DNA from: Janthinobacterium sp. LM6
Lineage (GTDB): Bacteria; Pseudomonadota; Gammaproteobacteria; Burkholderiales; Burkholderiaceae_D
DNA: 64,000 bases
Direction: 5' to 3'
Assembly (NCBI RefSeq): GCF_002002885.1
Contig: NZ_CP019510.1
Location: 1,178,001-1,242,000 of the forward strand
Below are positions 24,503 to 33,144 of this stretch, in pieces. Positions within the stretch are counted from its first letter, which is position 1. Each line of letters begins with the position of its first letter. The position numbers were made by a program, and so were the translations under genes. A model generated the notes under the pieces. The model did no database searches. It worked only from the letters and a program-made list of their open reading frames with translations, and was not told the DNA's origin.

Positions 24503-24622
24503 AACATCTCATCCAGTCGTAGCGAGCGGCGATGATTTGTGGCCGAGAAGCGCAGCGCTACTTTAGTAGCGTGAGCATCGCCGGCCGCAAAGCGCGCCGC
24601 ACAGTAGACTGGGTGAGGTGTC
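24503..24622 (-). repeat. 120-nt structured intergenic element, copy 3
   Basis: Third and most diverged 120-nt copy. Ends AACATCTCATCCAGTC and GACTGGGTGAGGTGTC pair despite differing from copies 1 and 2 at several positions. The second helix is TGTGGCC/GGCCGCA and the apical hairpin GCGCTAC-TTTA-GTAGCGT. These are compensatory changes that keep pairing. It begins 2 nt after the stop codon of the minus-strand trmL gene (24625-24627) and faces the end of the tubulin-like operon. Confidence 0.75.
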
Positions 24623-24624
24623 AG

Positions 24625-25095
24625 CTACGCGCCGCCGGCGTATCCATGCTGGCGCCACGCCTCGTAGACGACGACGGCCACCGTATTCGACAGATTCAAA
24701 CTGCGGTTGTCCGGGCGCATGGGCAGGCGGATGCGTTGCTCTGCCGGAAAACCGTCGCGCAGGGCCGGGTCCAGGCCTTTCGTTTCCGAGCCGAACACGA
24801 ACACGTCGCCGGGCAAGAAGGCCACGTCGCCGAACGGGCGCGAGCCGCGCGTCGTCATGGCGAACATGCGGGCCGGGTCGGGCTGGGTGTCGGCCAGGAA
24901 CGCTGCCCAGTTCTTGTGCACCTTCATGTTGGCGTAATCGTGGTAATCGAGGCCGGCGCGCTTCATCTTGGCATCGTCGAGCGGAAAGCCCAGCGGTTCG
25001 ACCAGGTGCAGCTGCGCGCCCGTGTTCGCGCACAGGCGGATGACGTTGCCCGTATTGGGCGGGATTTCAGGTTCTACCAAAACAACGTGAAACAA
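24625..25095 (-). CDS. trmL: tRNA (cytidine/uridine(34)-2'-O)-methyltransferase TrmL
   Basis: A 156-residue SPOUT-class methyltransferase that modifies the wobble ribose of certain tRNA-Leu. MFHVVLVEPEIPPNTGN and IRLCANTG open the protein. FGSETKGL, RLPMRPDNRSLNLSN and VVVYEAWRQ are the knot-forming SAM-binding segments. Length is normal for the family. Followed on its 3' side by copy 3 of the 120-nt element. Confidence 0.95.
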   Translation of the reverse strand: MFHVVLVEPEIPPNTGNVIRLCANTGAQLHLVEPLGFPLDDAKMKRAGLDYHDYANMKVHKNWAAFLADTQPDPARMFAMTTRGSRPFGDVAFLPGDVFVFGSETKGLDPALRDGFPAEQRIRLPMRPDNRSLNLSNTVAVVVYEAWRQHGYAGGA

Positions 25096-25134
25096 AATGC
25101 TCTCCTTGGTCTATCTCTAATATATACAGCGAAT

Positions 25135-25902
25135 TTAATGCGGCGGCGTGCGCGCCACGACCAGGATGCTGACCCTGGCCGCGCCTGCGCTCTTGCAGGC
25201 GGTGGCCAGCGCGTTGACGGTGTGGCCGCTGCTCATCACGTCGTCGACGATGCCCACATGGCATCCTTGCAATAGCGCCCCATGTTCGGGCGCGATGGCG
25301 AACGCGTGCGCCAGGTTGGCTTGCCGTTCCTGCGGCGCCACGCCGCTTTGCGCCCGGGTTTCGCGCACGCGCAGCGCCAGGCGGGGCTGTAAAGGCACGT
25401 CCAGCAGGCGCGCCAGCGGACGGGCAACTTCCAGCGCCTGGTTAAAACCCCGCTCGGCCAGACGGGCCGGGCCCAGCGGCACCGGGCACAGCAGTTGCGG
25501 CGCTTCCCACGCTTGTTGTTGCTGAATGGCAACATACAACAGTTCTGCCAACAGGGGCGCCAGCGCCAGGCGCGCGCCGAATTTCAGCTGCAGCAGCAAC
25601 TGGTCGACGGGCGCCGCATAGTCGAACGCCGTGACGGTGGCGTCATACGCGGGCCGCTGGCGCAAACAGCGCCCGCACAGCTGCGCCACCTCAATATCAG
25701 CGAGCGGATTGGCGCACTGGCGGCAGCGGTGGCGCAGTTGCCCGCGTCCTTGCCCCAGGTACTGCGCGCGGCAAGGCGAACACAGCACTTGCGGGCAGCC
25801 CATGCCGCACAGCGCGCACTGGGCCGGCAGCACCGTGGCGCCCAGCCACAGCCGCAGCGCCTGCCAGGCGGCGTCAAGGCGGTGCCGGGTGGCGGTCCGC
25901 AT
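25135..25902 (-). CDS. comF: ComF family phosphoribosyltransferase-like protein
   Basis: A 255-residue homologue of ComF, which acts in DNA uptake and transformation. The amino end carries eight cysteines in zinc-finger-like pairs (CALCGMGCPQVLCSPC, HRCRQC, CGRC). The PRPP-binding loop VGIVDDVMSSGHT and the GFNQA segment of type I phosphoribosyltransferases are intact. It is divergent from the methyltransferase gene with about 57 nt of shared upstream sequence. Together with the type IV pilus retraction genes it hints at, but does not prove, natural competence. Confidence 0.9.
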   Translation of the reverse strand: MRTATRHRLDAAWQALRLWLGATVLPAQCALCGMGCPQVLCSPCRAQYLGQGRGQLRHRCRQCANPLADIEVAQLCGRCLRQRPAYDATVTAFDYAAPVDQLLLQLKFGARLALAPLLAELLYVAIQQQQAWEAPQLLCPVPLGPARLAERGFNQALEVARPLARLLDVPLQPRLALRVRETRAQSGVAPQERQANLAHAFAIAPEHGALLQGCHVGIVDDVMSSGHTVNALATACKSAGAARVSILVVARTPPH

Positions 25903-25959
25903 CGCGATGGCGTCGTTCCATGTACACTGCCGACATTATCTCACCTCACCGGTTTCAAC

Positions 25960-26883
25960 ATGCCAGTTCCCGCCAATCCACCCAAAATGAGTGCGCCCAT
26001 CGATGCGGTGCAAGTACGCGATTTCTTTTCCCGTCCCGCGCGCGTCGCGCCGTCGGACTTCCTGCGCCGCGAAGTGTCGGCACGCATGCACGAGCGCCTG
26101 GAGCTGGTGAAAATCACGCCGCACCGTGTGCTTGACGCCGGCTGCGGTCCCGGCGCGGATCTGGCACAGTTGCAAAAGGATTATCCCGCAGCGCAGATTA
26201 TCGGTCTCGATGCAGCGCAAGCGATGATGCAGGCGGCGCGCGCGCCCGCGTCGAAACTGGCCAGCCTGAACCAGTTCCTCAGCAAACTCTTGCCGGCCAA
26301 GGCGGGCGTGGATTTATTGTGCGGCGACCTGGGCGACCTGCCGCTGGCGCAGGGCAGCATCGACCTCGTGTGGTCCAACCTGGCGCTGCACTGGCATGCC
26401 CAGCCCGACCGCGTGTTTGCCGAATGGCGGCGCGCGCTGCGCCTCGATGGCTTGCTGATGTTTTCCTGTTTCGGCCCCGACACCTTCCGCGAAGTGCGCG
26501 ACGCCTTCGCCGAGGCCGATTTGTATCCGCACGCCTTGCCCTTCGTCGACATGCACGACTTTGGCGACATGCTCGTCGAGACGGGCTTTTCCACGCCCGT
26601 GCTGGACATGGAGATCATCACCGTCACCTACGATACGGCGGAAAAACTGCTGGCGGACGTGCGCGCCTTCGGCGGCAACCCGCTGACCACGCGCCGGCGC
26701 GGCCTGATGGGCAAGGCGGCCTGGCAGCGCATGCTCGACGCGCTGGAAAAGAGGCGCCGTCCCGATGGCAAGCTGGGCCTGAGTTTCGAAGTGATCTATG
26801 GCCACGCCTTCCGTCCCGCGCCGCGCGTGACGCGCAATGGCGAAGCCATCATCCGCTTCGATCTGCCGCGCAAGCCTAAATAA
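25960..26883 (+). CDS. BioC-like malonyl-ACP O-methyltransferase
   Basis: A 307-residue SAM-dependent methyltransferase (ATG at 25960; an ATG at 25987 giving MSAPIDAVQVRDFFSRPA is equally possible). The SAM site LDAGCGPGADL is at about residue 64, with CGDLGDLPL and WSNLALHWHAQP after it. The last two resemble BioC, which methylates malonyl-ACP to start biotin synthesis. No other bio genes are nearby, so the exact substrate is open. Confidence 0.8.
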   Translation: MPVPANPPKMSAPIDAVQVRDFFSRPARVAPSDFLRREVSARMHERLELVKITPHRVLDAGCGPGADLAQLQKDYPAAQIIGLDAAQAMMQAARAPASKLASLNQFLSKLLPAKAGVDLLCGDLGDLPLAQGSIDLVWSNLALHWHAQPDRVFAEWRRALRLDGLLMFSCFGPDTFREVRDAFAEADLYPHALPFVDMHDFGDMLVETGFSTPVLDMEIITVTYDTAEKLLADVRAFGGNPLTTRRRGLMGKAAWQRMLDALEKRRRPDGKLGLSFEVIYGHAFRPAPRVTRNGEAIIRFDLPRKPK

Positions 26884-27347
26884 AAGGGCAAAGAAACCGA
26901 CACTTGGTCGCATTCGCGCACGATGTGGCAGCTTGGCGTTGCAAAGCGCGCGGCGGCCGGGAGACGGGCGCGCACAAAGCCGATTATTGCTTGATGGATT
27001 CAAGTTTACTTGATTATAATCGTTGATTGTTTGTCAGCTTGCTAATTGAAAAAAACAAGGGCTGCATACAAAATAAAAAAAACAAAGCAAGACTAATTCG
27101 AAGTTACTGCATTAGTATAGTAACCATCTTCCACACGAGGCCATTTCAGTGTGGGGAAGAAAAACAGGGTTCCAGCATGGTTGCGCGCCGCCGTTTTTGC
27201 TGCCGCAGCCAGCATGGAATTCGCTGGTGCTTGACGCACATGGCCGCATTCCGGCCGTGTTGCTTTCATGGAGGAGCGGCAGCGGTCCAGTACGGAGAAG
27301 TCCGCAGCCGTTTAAAATATCATTATTTTTGGGTGGTTGGGGAAAAC
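26884..27347 (+). promoter_or_regulatory. 464-nt leader and promoter region of the cytochrome oxidase operon
   Basis: No supported gene. The first 110 nt are GC-rich; 26985-27125 is strongly AT-rich in contrast to the genome. It holds a good sigma-70-type promoter, TTGATG (26991-26996), 18 nt, TATAAT (27015-27020), which would give an untranslated leader of about 320 nt before coxB. A second weaker TATAGT box is at 27116-27121. The reading frame of coxB stays open back to 27027, but that extension lacks homology and the coxB signal sequence begins at 27348. Confidence 0.55.
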
Positions 27348-28556
27348 ATGACACATGCAAAGCGACTTCAATCGTTGCTGCTCGGGCTGTCTTTGACAGC
27401 GTTTGGCATCGGGCGATGGGCCACGGCGGCACCGGCTGCCGGCACCTATCCCGGCACCGGCGGTCCCGTGCCGTTCGAAATGAATCTGCAACCGCCGGCG
27501 ACACAGATCGCCCATGAAATCTACGATTTGCACACCCTGATGATGATCATCTGCCTGGTGATCTTCGTGGCCGTGTTCGGCGTCATGTTCTATTCCATCT
27601 TCAAGCACCGCAAGTCCCTGGGCCACAAGCCGGCCACCTTCCACGAAAGCACCACCGTCGAGATCGCCTGGACCGTCGTGCCTTTCCTGATCGTCATCGG
27701 CATGGCCCTGCCTGCCACGCGCACCGTCGTCGGCATGAAGGACACCTCGAACGCCGACATCACCATCAAGGCCACCGGCATGCAGTGGAAATGGGGCTAT
27801 GACTACCTGAAAGGCGAGGGCGAAGGCATTTCCTTCCTCTCCAACCTGGCCACGCCGCGCTCGCAAGTGGGTGCGCCGGGCGCGCCGCCGACGGAAAAAC
27901 GGGGCGAAAACTACCTGATCGAAGTCGACAATGAAGTTGTCGTGCCGGTCAACAAGAAGATCCGCGTGGTGCTGACGGCCAACGACGTCATCCACGCCTG
28001 GTCCGTGCCCGCCTTTGGCGTCAAGCAAGATGCGATTCCCGGTTTCGTGCGCGACACCTGGTTCAAGGCCGACCATATCGGCACCTTCCGCGGCAATTGC
28101 GCCGAGCTGTGCGGCAAGGAACATGCATTCATGCCCATCGTCGTCAAGGTCGTATCCAACGAGGACTACAAGGCCTGGGTTGATGTAAAACAAAAGGAAA
28201 TGGCCGCATTGGCCGATGATCCAAGCAAGGTGTGGACCATCGATGAATTGAAGGTCAAGGGCGAGAAAGTGTATGCGGCCAACTGCGTGGTCTGCCACCA
28301 GGCGACCGGCAAGGGCGTGCCCGGTGCGTTTGCGCCGCTGGATGGCTCGGCCGTGGTGAACGGCCCGAAAGCGGATCAGATCCACGTCTTGCTGAACGGG
28401 CAAAAGAGCGGCAAGTATCCCGCTGAAATGCCGGCATGGAAACAGCTGTCCGACACGGAAATTGCCGCAGTGATCACTTACACGCGCAATTCCTGGTCGA
28501 ACAAGGCCGCAGAGAACATCGTTCAACCAGCCGAAGTCGTGGCTGCACGCAAGTAA
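27348..28556 (+). CDS. coxB: Cytochrome c oxidase subunit II with fused cytochrome c
   Basis: A 402-residue subunit II. Signal/first helix at the start, two membrane helices (about 62-84 and 105-125), then a periplasmic cupredoxin domain with the binuclear copper A site (HAWSVPAFGVK and CAELCGKEHAFMP). A carboxyl cytochrome c domain has CVVCH at 313-317 and a candidate axial Met in AEMPAWK. The fusion makes this a caa3-like oxidase able to receive electrons directly from reduced cytochrome c or a bc1 complex. Start at 27348 (GGGGAAAACATG) is preferred over longer frames. Confidence 0.95.
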   Translation: MTHAKRLQSLLLGLSLTAFGIGRWATAAPAAGTYPGTGGPVPFEMNLQPPATQIAHEIYDLHTLMMIICLVIFVAVFGVMFYSIFKHRKSLGHKPATFHESTTVEIAWTVVPFLIVIGMALPATRTVVGMKDTSNADITIKATGMQWKWGYDYLKGEGEGISFLSNLATPRSQVGAPGAPPTEKRGENYLIEVDNEVVVPVNKKIRVVLTANDVIHAWSVPAFGVKQDAIPGFVRDTWFKADHIGTFRGNCAELCGKEHAFMPIVVKVVSNEDYKAWVDVKQKEMAALADDPSKVWTIDELKVKGEKVYAANCVVCHQATGKGVPGAFAPLDGSAVVNGPKADQIHVLLNGQKSGKYPAEMPAWKQLSDTEIAAVITYTRNSWSNKAAENIVQPAEVVAARK

Positions 28557-28569
28557 TTAGGAGCCGTAC

Positions 28570-30162
28570 ATGAGCACTAGCACCTTGGACCACGCCGGTC
28601 ACGATCACGACCATGCCCACGACCACCCGACCGGCTACCGCCGCTGGCTGTTTGCCACCAACCACAAGGATATCGGCACCCTGTACCTGTGGTTTTCGTT
28701 CATCATGCTGCTGTCGGGCGGCGTGCTGGCCCTGATGATCCGTACGGAACTGTTTCACCCAGGCTTGCAATTCTTTCACCCTGAATTTTTTAATCAACTG
28801 ACCACCATGCACGGCCTGGTGATGGTGTTTGGCGCCATCATGCCGGCCTTTGTCGGCTACGCCAACTGGATGATCCCGCTGCAAGTGGGCGCGTCCGACA
28901 TGGCGTTCGCCCGCATGAACAACTTCTCGTTCTGGCTGCTGCCGCCGGCCGCGCTGCTGCTGGCCACGTCCTTCCTCGTTCCGGGCGGCGCCACCGCCGC
29001 CGGCTGGACCCTGTATGCGCCGCTGTCGACGCAGATGGGCCCCGGCATGGACATGGCCATTTTCGCCATGCACCTGATGGGTGCCTCGTCCATCATGGGC
29101 TCGATCAACATCATCGTCACCATCCTGAACATGCGCGCGCCTGGCATGACCCTGATGAAAATGCCGATGTTCTGCTGGACCTGGCTGATTACCGCGTATC
29201 TCTTGATCGCCGTCATGCCGGTGCTGGCTGGCGCGATTACCATGACCCTGACGGATCGCCATTTCGGCACGTCCTTCTTTAACGCGGCAGGCGGCGGCGA
29301 CCCCGTCATGTACCAGCACATCTTCTGGTTCTTCGGCCATCCCGAGGTCTACATCATGATCTTGCCGGCCTTCGGCATCGTCTCGCAGATCCTGCCCGCG
29401 TTTGCCCGTAAACCTTTGTTCGGCTACGCCTCGATGGTCTACGCTACCGCTTCCATCGCGATTCTGTCCTTCATCGTCTGGGCGCACCACATGTTTACCA
29501 CCGGCATGCCGGTGACGAGCCAGCTGTTCTTCATGTACGCGACCATGCTGATCGCCGTGCCGACGGGCGTGAAAGTGTTCAACTGGATCGCCACGATGTG
29601 GAAGGGTTCGATGACGTTCGAGACGCCGATGCTGTTCTCGGTGGGCTTCATCTTCGTGTTTACCATGGGCGGTTTCACCGGCCTGATCCTGGCCGTGACG
29701 CCGATCGACATCCAGCTGCAGGACACCTATTATGTGGTGGCGCACTTCCATTACGTGCTGGTGGCCGGTTCGCTGTTCGCCCTGTTCGCCGGTTTCTACT
29801 ACTGGTCGCCGAAATGGACGGGCCACATGTACAACGAGACGCGCGGCAAGATCCACTTCTGGCTGTCCCTGATCACGTTCAACGTGACCTTCTTCCCGAT
29901 GCACTTCCTGGGCCTGGCCGGCATGCCGCGCCGCTACGCCGACTATCCGGCGCAGTTCACGGACTTTAATATGATCGCCTCGATCGGCGGTTTTGGTTTC
30001 GGCCTGATGCAGGTGTACTTCCTGTTCTTCGTGGTCTTGCCGACCATCCGCGGCGGCAAGGCTGCGCCGGCGAAACCATGGGAAGGCGCGGAAGGCCTGG
30101 AATGGACCGTGCCGAGCCCTGCACCGTTCCACACGTTCGAAACGCCGCCGACCGTCAAGTAG
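28570..30162 (+). CDS. coxA: Cytochrome c oxidase subunit I
   Basis: A 530-residue heme-copper oxidase catalytic subunit with twelve membrane helices. The copper B and heme ligands are visible: HGLVMVF (low-spin heme His), [11 protein letters not shown] (Tyr-His pair region), WAHHMFTTG (copper B His pair) and HFHYVLVAG (heme a3/heme a His). The protein pumps protons while reducing oxygen. The amino end is unusually His-rich ([13 protein letters not shown]). Separated from coxB by 13 nt with an AGGAG site. Confidence 0.97.
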   Translation: MSTSTLDHAGHDHDHAHDHPTGYRRWLFATNHKDIGTLYLWFSFIMLLSGGVLALMIRTELFHPGLQFFHPEFFNQLTTMHGLVMVFGAIMPAFVGYANWMIPLQVGASDMAFARMNNFSFWLLPPAALLLATSFLVPGGATAAGWTLYAPLSTQMGPGMDMAIFAMHLMGASSIMGSINIIVTILNMRAPGMTLMKMPMFCWTWLITAYLLIAVMPVLAGAITMTLTDRHFGTSFFNAAGGGDPVMYQHIFWFFGHPEVYIMILPAFGIVSQILPAFARKPLFGYASMVYATASIAILSFIVWAHHMFTTGMPVTSQLFFMYATMLIAVPTGVKVFNWIATMWKGSMTFETPMLFSVGFIFVFTMGGFTGLILAVTPIDIQLQDTYYVVAHFHYVLVAGSLFALFAGFYYWSPKWTGHMYNETRGKIHFWLSLITFNVTFFPMHFLGLAGMPRRYADYPAQFTDFNMIASIGGFGFGLMQVYFLFFVVLPTIRGGKAAPAKPWEGAEGLEWTVPSPAPFHTFETPPTVK

Positions 30163-30188
30163 TAATCCGCAAGTAATGCCAGTGTCAC

Positions 30189-30210
30189 GGGCCGGCGCCG
30201 CTGCCGGCCC
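30189..30210 (+). other. 8-bp GC hairpin between coxA and the small assembly gene
   Basis: GGGCCGGC (30189-30196) and GCCGGCCC (30203-30210) pair perfectly around six bases. No U tract follows. It probably tunes mRNA processing or read-through from the abundant coxBA message into the assembly genes, which need less expression (inference). Confidence 0.5.
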
Positions 30211-30230
30211 CTTTGAATAGAGTGCCTGCC

Positions 30231-30347
30231 ATGACCGAAGTGAAAACTGAGCGCAAGAAACCGAACAACCTGCGTACCGGGCTGATACTGGGGGCCCTGG
30301 CGGCCTTCTTCTTTCTGTCCGTATTCGTCAAGCGCATGTGGCTCTGA
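30231..30347 (+). CDS. Cytochrome oxidase small assembly protein (38 aa)
   Basis: A 38-residue single-helix protein starting MTEVKTERKKPNNLRTGLI, with a membrane segment LGALAAFFFLSVFVKRMW. Position between coxA and ctaG and the composition match the small assembly protein commonly annotated there in Burkholderiales. It is too short for routine gene calling. The stop codon at 30345-30347 is 1 nt before the ctaG start, indicating translational coupling. Confidence 0.8.
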   Translation: MTEVKTERKKPNNLRTGLILGALAAFFFLSVFVKRMWL

Positions 30348-30348
30348 C

Positions 30349-30921
30349 GTGACGACGCCGATCCAACAGGAAACACGCGGTCTGAACCGCAAGATGCTGG
30401 GCAAGCTGCTCGTCATTGCCGTGCTGATGTTCGGCTTTGGCTATGCCCTGATTCCCGTCTACAAGCAGATTTGCGAAGTGATGGGCATCAACGTGCTGAC
30501 GCAAAAAGATGGCACGGTGGCCTACGACAACAATACGCAGGTCGACACGACGCGCAGCATCACCGTCGAGTTCGACGGCAATGCGCAGGGGCCATGGCGC
30601 TTCCGCCCGACCGTGTCGAGCATGCAAGTGCATCCGGGCGAGCTGGTGACCGTCATGTATGAAGTGGTCAACACGCAGAACCGCGTCGTCAATGCGCAAG
30701 CCATCCCCAGTTACGCGCCGCAGAGCGCCACGCCGCATTTCAAGAAGGTCGAGTGCTTCTGCTTCAAGCAGCAGACCTTGAAACCGAAGGAAGCGCGGCA
30801 GATGCCGGTGGTGTTCTTCCTCGATCCGGCCCTGCCGAAAGAGGTGAAAACCATCACCCTGTCGTACACGTTTTTCGAGATTGCCGGTCTGAGCCAGGCT
30901 CAGACGCCGGCCGTCCAATAG
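30349..30921 (+). CDS. ctaG: Cytochrome c oxidase assembly protein CtaG/Cox11
   Basis: A 190-residue copper chaperone that delivers copper B to subunit I. It starts with GTG at 30349, directly after the small assembly gene. One membrane helix (about 16-34), the Cys of KQICEVMG just after it, and the CFCF copper motif (ECFCFKQQTL) are present, as is the VVFFLDP segment. The periplasmic domain has the Cox11 immunoglobulin-like pattern. Confidence 0.95.
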   Translation: MTTPIQQETRGLNRKMLGKLLVIAVLMFGFGYALIPVYKQICEVMGINVLTQKDGTVAYDNNTQVDTTRSITVEFDGNAQGPWRFRPTVSSMQVHPGELVTVMYEVVNTQNRVVNAQAIPSYAPQSATPHFKKVECFCFKQQTLKPKEARQMPVVFFLDPALPKEVKTITLSYTFFEIAGLSQAQTPAVQ

Positions 30922-30930
30922 GAGAGTGCC

Positions 30931-31137
30931 ATGGGCGAATCCGCCAAACCGGAAAAAGCGTCGTTCCTGTATTCGCTGCGGGCCGTCGTGTGGTCATTCA
31001 CGGGTCTGCGCCGCAAGAGCGATTTCGACACGGATTCGGCCAAGCTCAATCCCGTGCACATCGTCATCGCCGGCTTCCTGGTGGTGGCTTGCCTGATCGG
31101 CATCTTGATTTCAATTGTTAAATTCGTCGTTTTATAA
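30931..31137 (+). CDS. DUF2970 small membrane protein
   Basis: A 68-residue protein of a family found within betaproteobacterial cox operons. SLRAVVWSFTGLRRKSDFD is the conserved start and a single helix (IVIAGFLVVACLIGILISIV) ends the protein. Function unknown; presumably an assembly or stability factor of the oxidase. AGGAG precedes the ATG, and the gene is 9 nt after ctaG. Confidence 0.88.
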   Translation: MGESAKPEKASFLYSLRAVVWSFTGLRRKSDFDTDSAKLNPVHIVIAGFLVVACLIGILISIVKFVVL

Positions 31138-31177
31138 ATTATAAAAAACCACCCTATAAGTTTTTGAGGAGATGATG

Positions 31178-32038
31178 ATGAGTTCCAACCACGCCGCCGT
31201 ACCCTATTATTTCGTGCCCGGCCCGTCGCGCTGGCCCATGCTGGGCGGCGCCAGCCTGCTGCTGACCATGATCGGCGCCTCGGCCTGGGTTAACGACGTC
31301 TCCTGGGGCCCGTACGTGAATTACCTGGGCATCGCCGGCATCCTGCTGGTGCTGTATTTCTGGTTCGGCGACGCCATCAGCGAATCGGAGCAGGGCTTGT
31401 ACAGCGAGCGCATCGATCACTCATTCCGCTGGAGCATGAGCTGGTTCATCTTTTCGGAAGTCATGTTCTTCGCCGCCTTCTTCGGCGCCCTGTTTTATGC
31501 GCGCAGCATCTCGATGCCGTGGCTGGCCGACCTCGACCACAAGGTGATCTGGCCCGATTTCGCCGCCCACTGGGGCAATACGGGCCCGGCCGGCACGGTG
31601 CAGGAATTCACCACCATGACGCCGTTCTGGATTCCAACCATCAACACGGCCTTGCTGCTGCTGTCGGGCGTCACCCTGACCATTTCCCACCACGCCTTGC
31701 GCGCCGGCCACCGCGGCACGACGGCCCTGTTCCTGTTTGCCACGATCTTGCTGGGCGCCGTCTTCATGGGCTTCCAGGTCTACGAATACATCCACGCTTA
31801 CAGCGAACTGAACTTGAAATTGACGTCCGGCATCTACGGCGCCACCTTCTTCATGCTGACGGGTTTCCACGGCTTCCACGTGACCCTGGGCGCCATCATG
31901 CTGTCCGTCATCCTGTACCGCGTATTGAAAGGCCACTTCACGCCCGAGCACCACTTCGGCTTCGAAGGCGCCGCCTGGTACTGGCACTTTGTCGACGTCG
32001 TCTGGCTGGGCCTGTACGTGGTCGTGTATTGGTTATAA
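31178..32038 (+). CDS. coxC: Cytochrome c oxidase subunit III
   Basis: A 286-residue, seven-helix subunit III. Three consecutive ATGs occur (31172, 31175, 31178); the AGGAG at 31167-31171 is best spaced for the third, giving MSSNHAAVPYYFVP. Family segments WFIFSEVMFFAAFFGA, FHGFHVTLGAIML and WYWHFVDVVWLGLYVVVYW are intact. It stabilises subunit I and supplies protons and lipid contacts. A bidirectional terminator follows. Confidence 0.95.
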   Translation: MSSNHAAVPYYFVPGPSRWPMLGGASLLLTMIGASAWVNDVSWGPYVNYLGIAGILLVLYFWFGDAISESEQGLYSERIDHSFRWSMSWFIFSEVMFFAAFFGALFYARSISMPWLADLDHKVIWPDFAAHWGNTGPAGTVQEFTTMTPFWIPTINTALLLLSGVTLTISHHALRAGHRGTTALFLFATILLGAVFMGFQVYEYIHAYSELNLKLTSGIYGATFFMLTGFHGFHVTLGAIMLSVILYRVLKGHFTPEHHFGFEGAAWYWHFVDVVWLGLYVVVYWL

Positions 32039-32082
32039 TGGCGGGGCAGGGCGCGCGTTGTTGAGGGGCGCGCCGGCACCAT

Positions 32083-32122
32083 AAAAAAAGCCGTACCGGG
32101 ACATCCTGGGTACGGCTTTTTT
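32083..32122. terminator. Bidirectional intrinsic terminator after coxC
   Basis: The arms AAGCCGTACC and GGTACGGCTT are flanked by A7 on the left and T6 on the right, with a ten-base loop. It can terminate coxC on the plus strand and the DUF2909 gene on the minus strand. Confidence 0.88.
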
Positions 32123-32160
32123 CTTAGCGTGAAGAATTTGCCAATCAGGCAAGAAGAAGC

Positions 32161-32361
32161 TTAATGTATGCCCGTCGGCTGGATGTAGCCCAGATGATGT
32201 GCCAGCAGGATCAGCAAAAACAGGGTGATCGACAAGCCCACGCGCAAGGCCAGCGCCTGCACGGTGCGGTTGCTCTTGCCCTTGTCGCGCATGAGGAAGA
32301 ACAGGGCCGAGCCCAGGCTGCCCAGGATCAGGATGAAGGCAATGGCAACGAGGATTTTCAT
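32161..32361 (-). CDS. DUF2909 twin-transmembrane protein
   Basis: A 66-residue protein with two hydrophobic helices (about 3-22 and 39-57) joined by the loop MRDKGKSNRTVQALALR, the pattern of the twin transmembrane DUF2909 family that accompanies oxidase genes. Start at 32361 (MKILVAIAF) is preferred; an 18-codon upstream extension is not conserved-looking. It is the only minus-strand gene inside the oxidase region. Function unknown. Confidence 0.85.
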   Translation of the reverse strand: MKILVAIAFILILGSLGSALFFLMRDKGKSNRTVQALALRVGLSITLFLLILLAHHLGYIQPTGIH

Positions 32362-32397
32362 GGATGGTAGCGCCAGGCTTGAGGAGGTTTCATTGTA

Positions 32398-33144
32398 ATG
32401 CGTATCCGCTTCCATTTTAGATGGATTCCATTTGTTGTAATGCTGCTACTGGTGGCGTTGGGCGTATCCCTGGCGCAATGGCAGCAGCGCCGTGGCGAGG
32501 AGAAAGTCGCGCGCGCCGCCCGCCTGGAAGCGGGCAACCTGGCCGCACCGCTGTCCTTGACGGCCGCGCCCCTGTTGCCGGCCGACGCGCAAGCGATCGA
32601 ATACCGGCGCGTTACCGTCACGGGCCATTTCGTACCCACCTGGACGGTCTATCTGGACAACCGCCCCTACAAGGGGCAAGCGGGCTTCCACGTGCTCACG
32701 CCGTTCCAGATCGACGGTTCCCGGATGCATGTGCTGGTGGCGCAGGGCTGGTTGCCGCGCAACAATGCCGAGCGCACGCGCATCCCCGATTACGCGACGC
32801 CGGCCGGCACCGTCACCATTAGCGGCATCGCGCGCCTGAACGCGGGCCATGTGATGGAGCTGGGCACGGCGCCGGCCCTGGCGCCGCACGCCATCGTGCA
32901 AAATGCCGATATCGGCCAGCTGGCCCAGGCTAGCGGCCTGGCCCTGCAGCCTTTTATCCTCGAACAAACAGTCGACGGAGTGACGGCGCCAGCGTCCAGC
33001 CAGCTTCCCGTGCGCGACTGGCCGGCGCCGGACTTGGGCGCCGACAAGCACCGCGGCTATGCATTCCAGTGGTATGCACTGGCACTGATGGCTTTTCTAT
33101 TTTTTGTCTTTACAGGATTTCGACGTGCAAACAAACAACCCTGA
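32398..33144 (+). CDS. SURF1 family heme a insertion factor
   Basis: A 248-residue protein with one helix at each end (about 8-24 and 222-240) and a periplasmic domain, the SURF1 layout. GQAGFHVLTPF, VLVAQGWLPRN and the closing YAFQWYALALMAFLFFVF are family features. It supports delivery of heme a to subunit I. It overlaps the next gene by 20 nt. Confidence 0.93.
   Translation: MRIRFHFRWIPFVVMLLLVALGVSLAQWQQRRGEEKVARAARLEAGNLAAPLSLTAAPLLPADAQAIEYRRVTVTGHFVPTWTVYLDNRPYKGQAGFHVLTPFQIDGSRMHVLVAQGWLPRNNAERTRIPDYATPAGTVTISGIARLNAGHVMELGTAPALAPHAIVQNADIGQLAQASGLALQPFILEQTVDGVTAPASSQLPVRDWPAPDLGADKHRGYAFQWYALALMAFLFFVFTGFRRANKQP

Noticed and set aside
27027..27347. Amino-terminal extension of coxB
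   Set aside because: The frame is open but crosses the predicted promoter leader, lacks a signal sequence and has no resemblance to subunit II.
28474..30132. A 552-codon frame opposite coxA
   Set aside because: The composition is His/Gln/Arg-rich shadow sequence; coxA on the other strand is certain.
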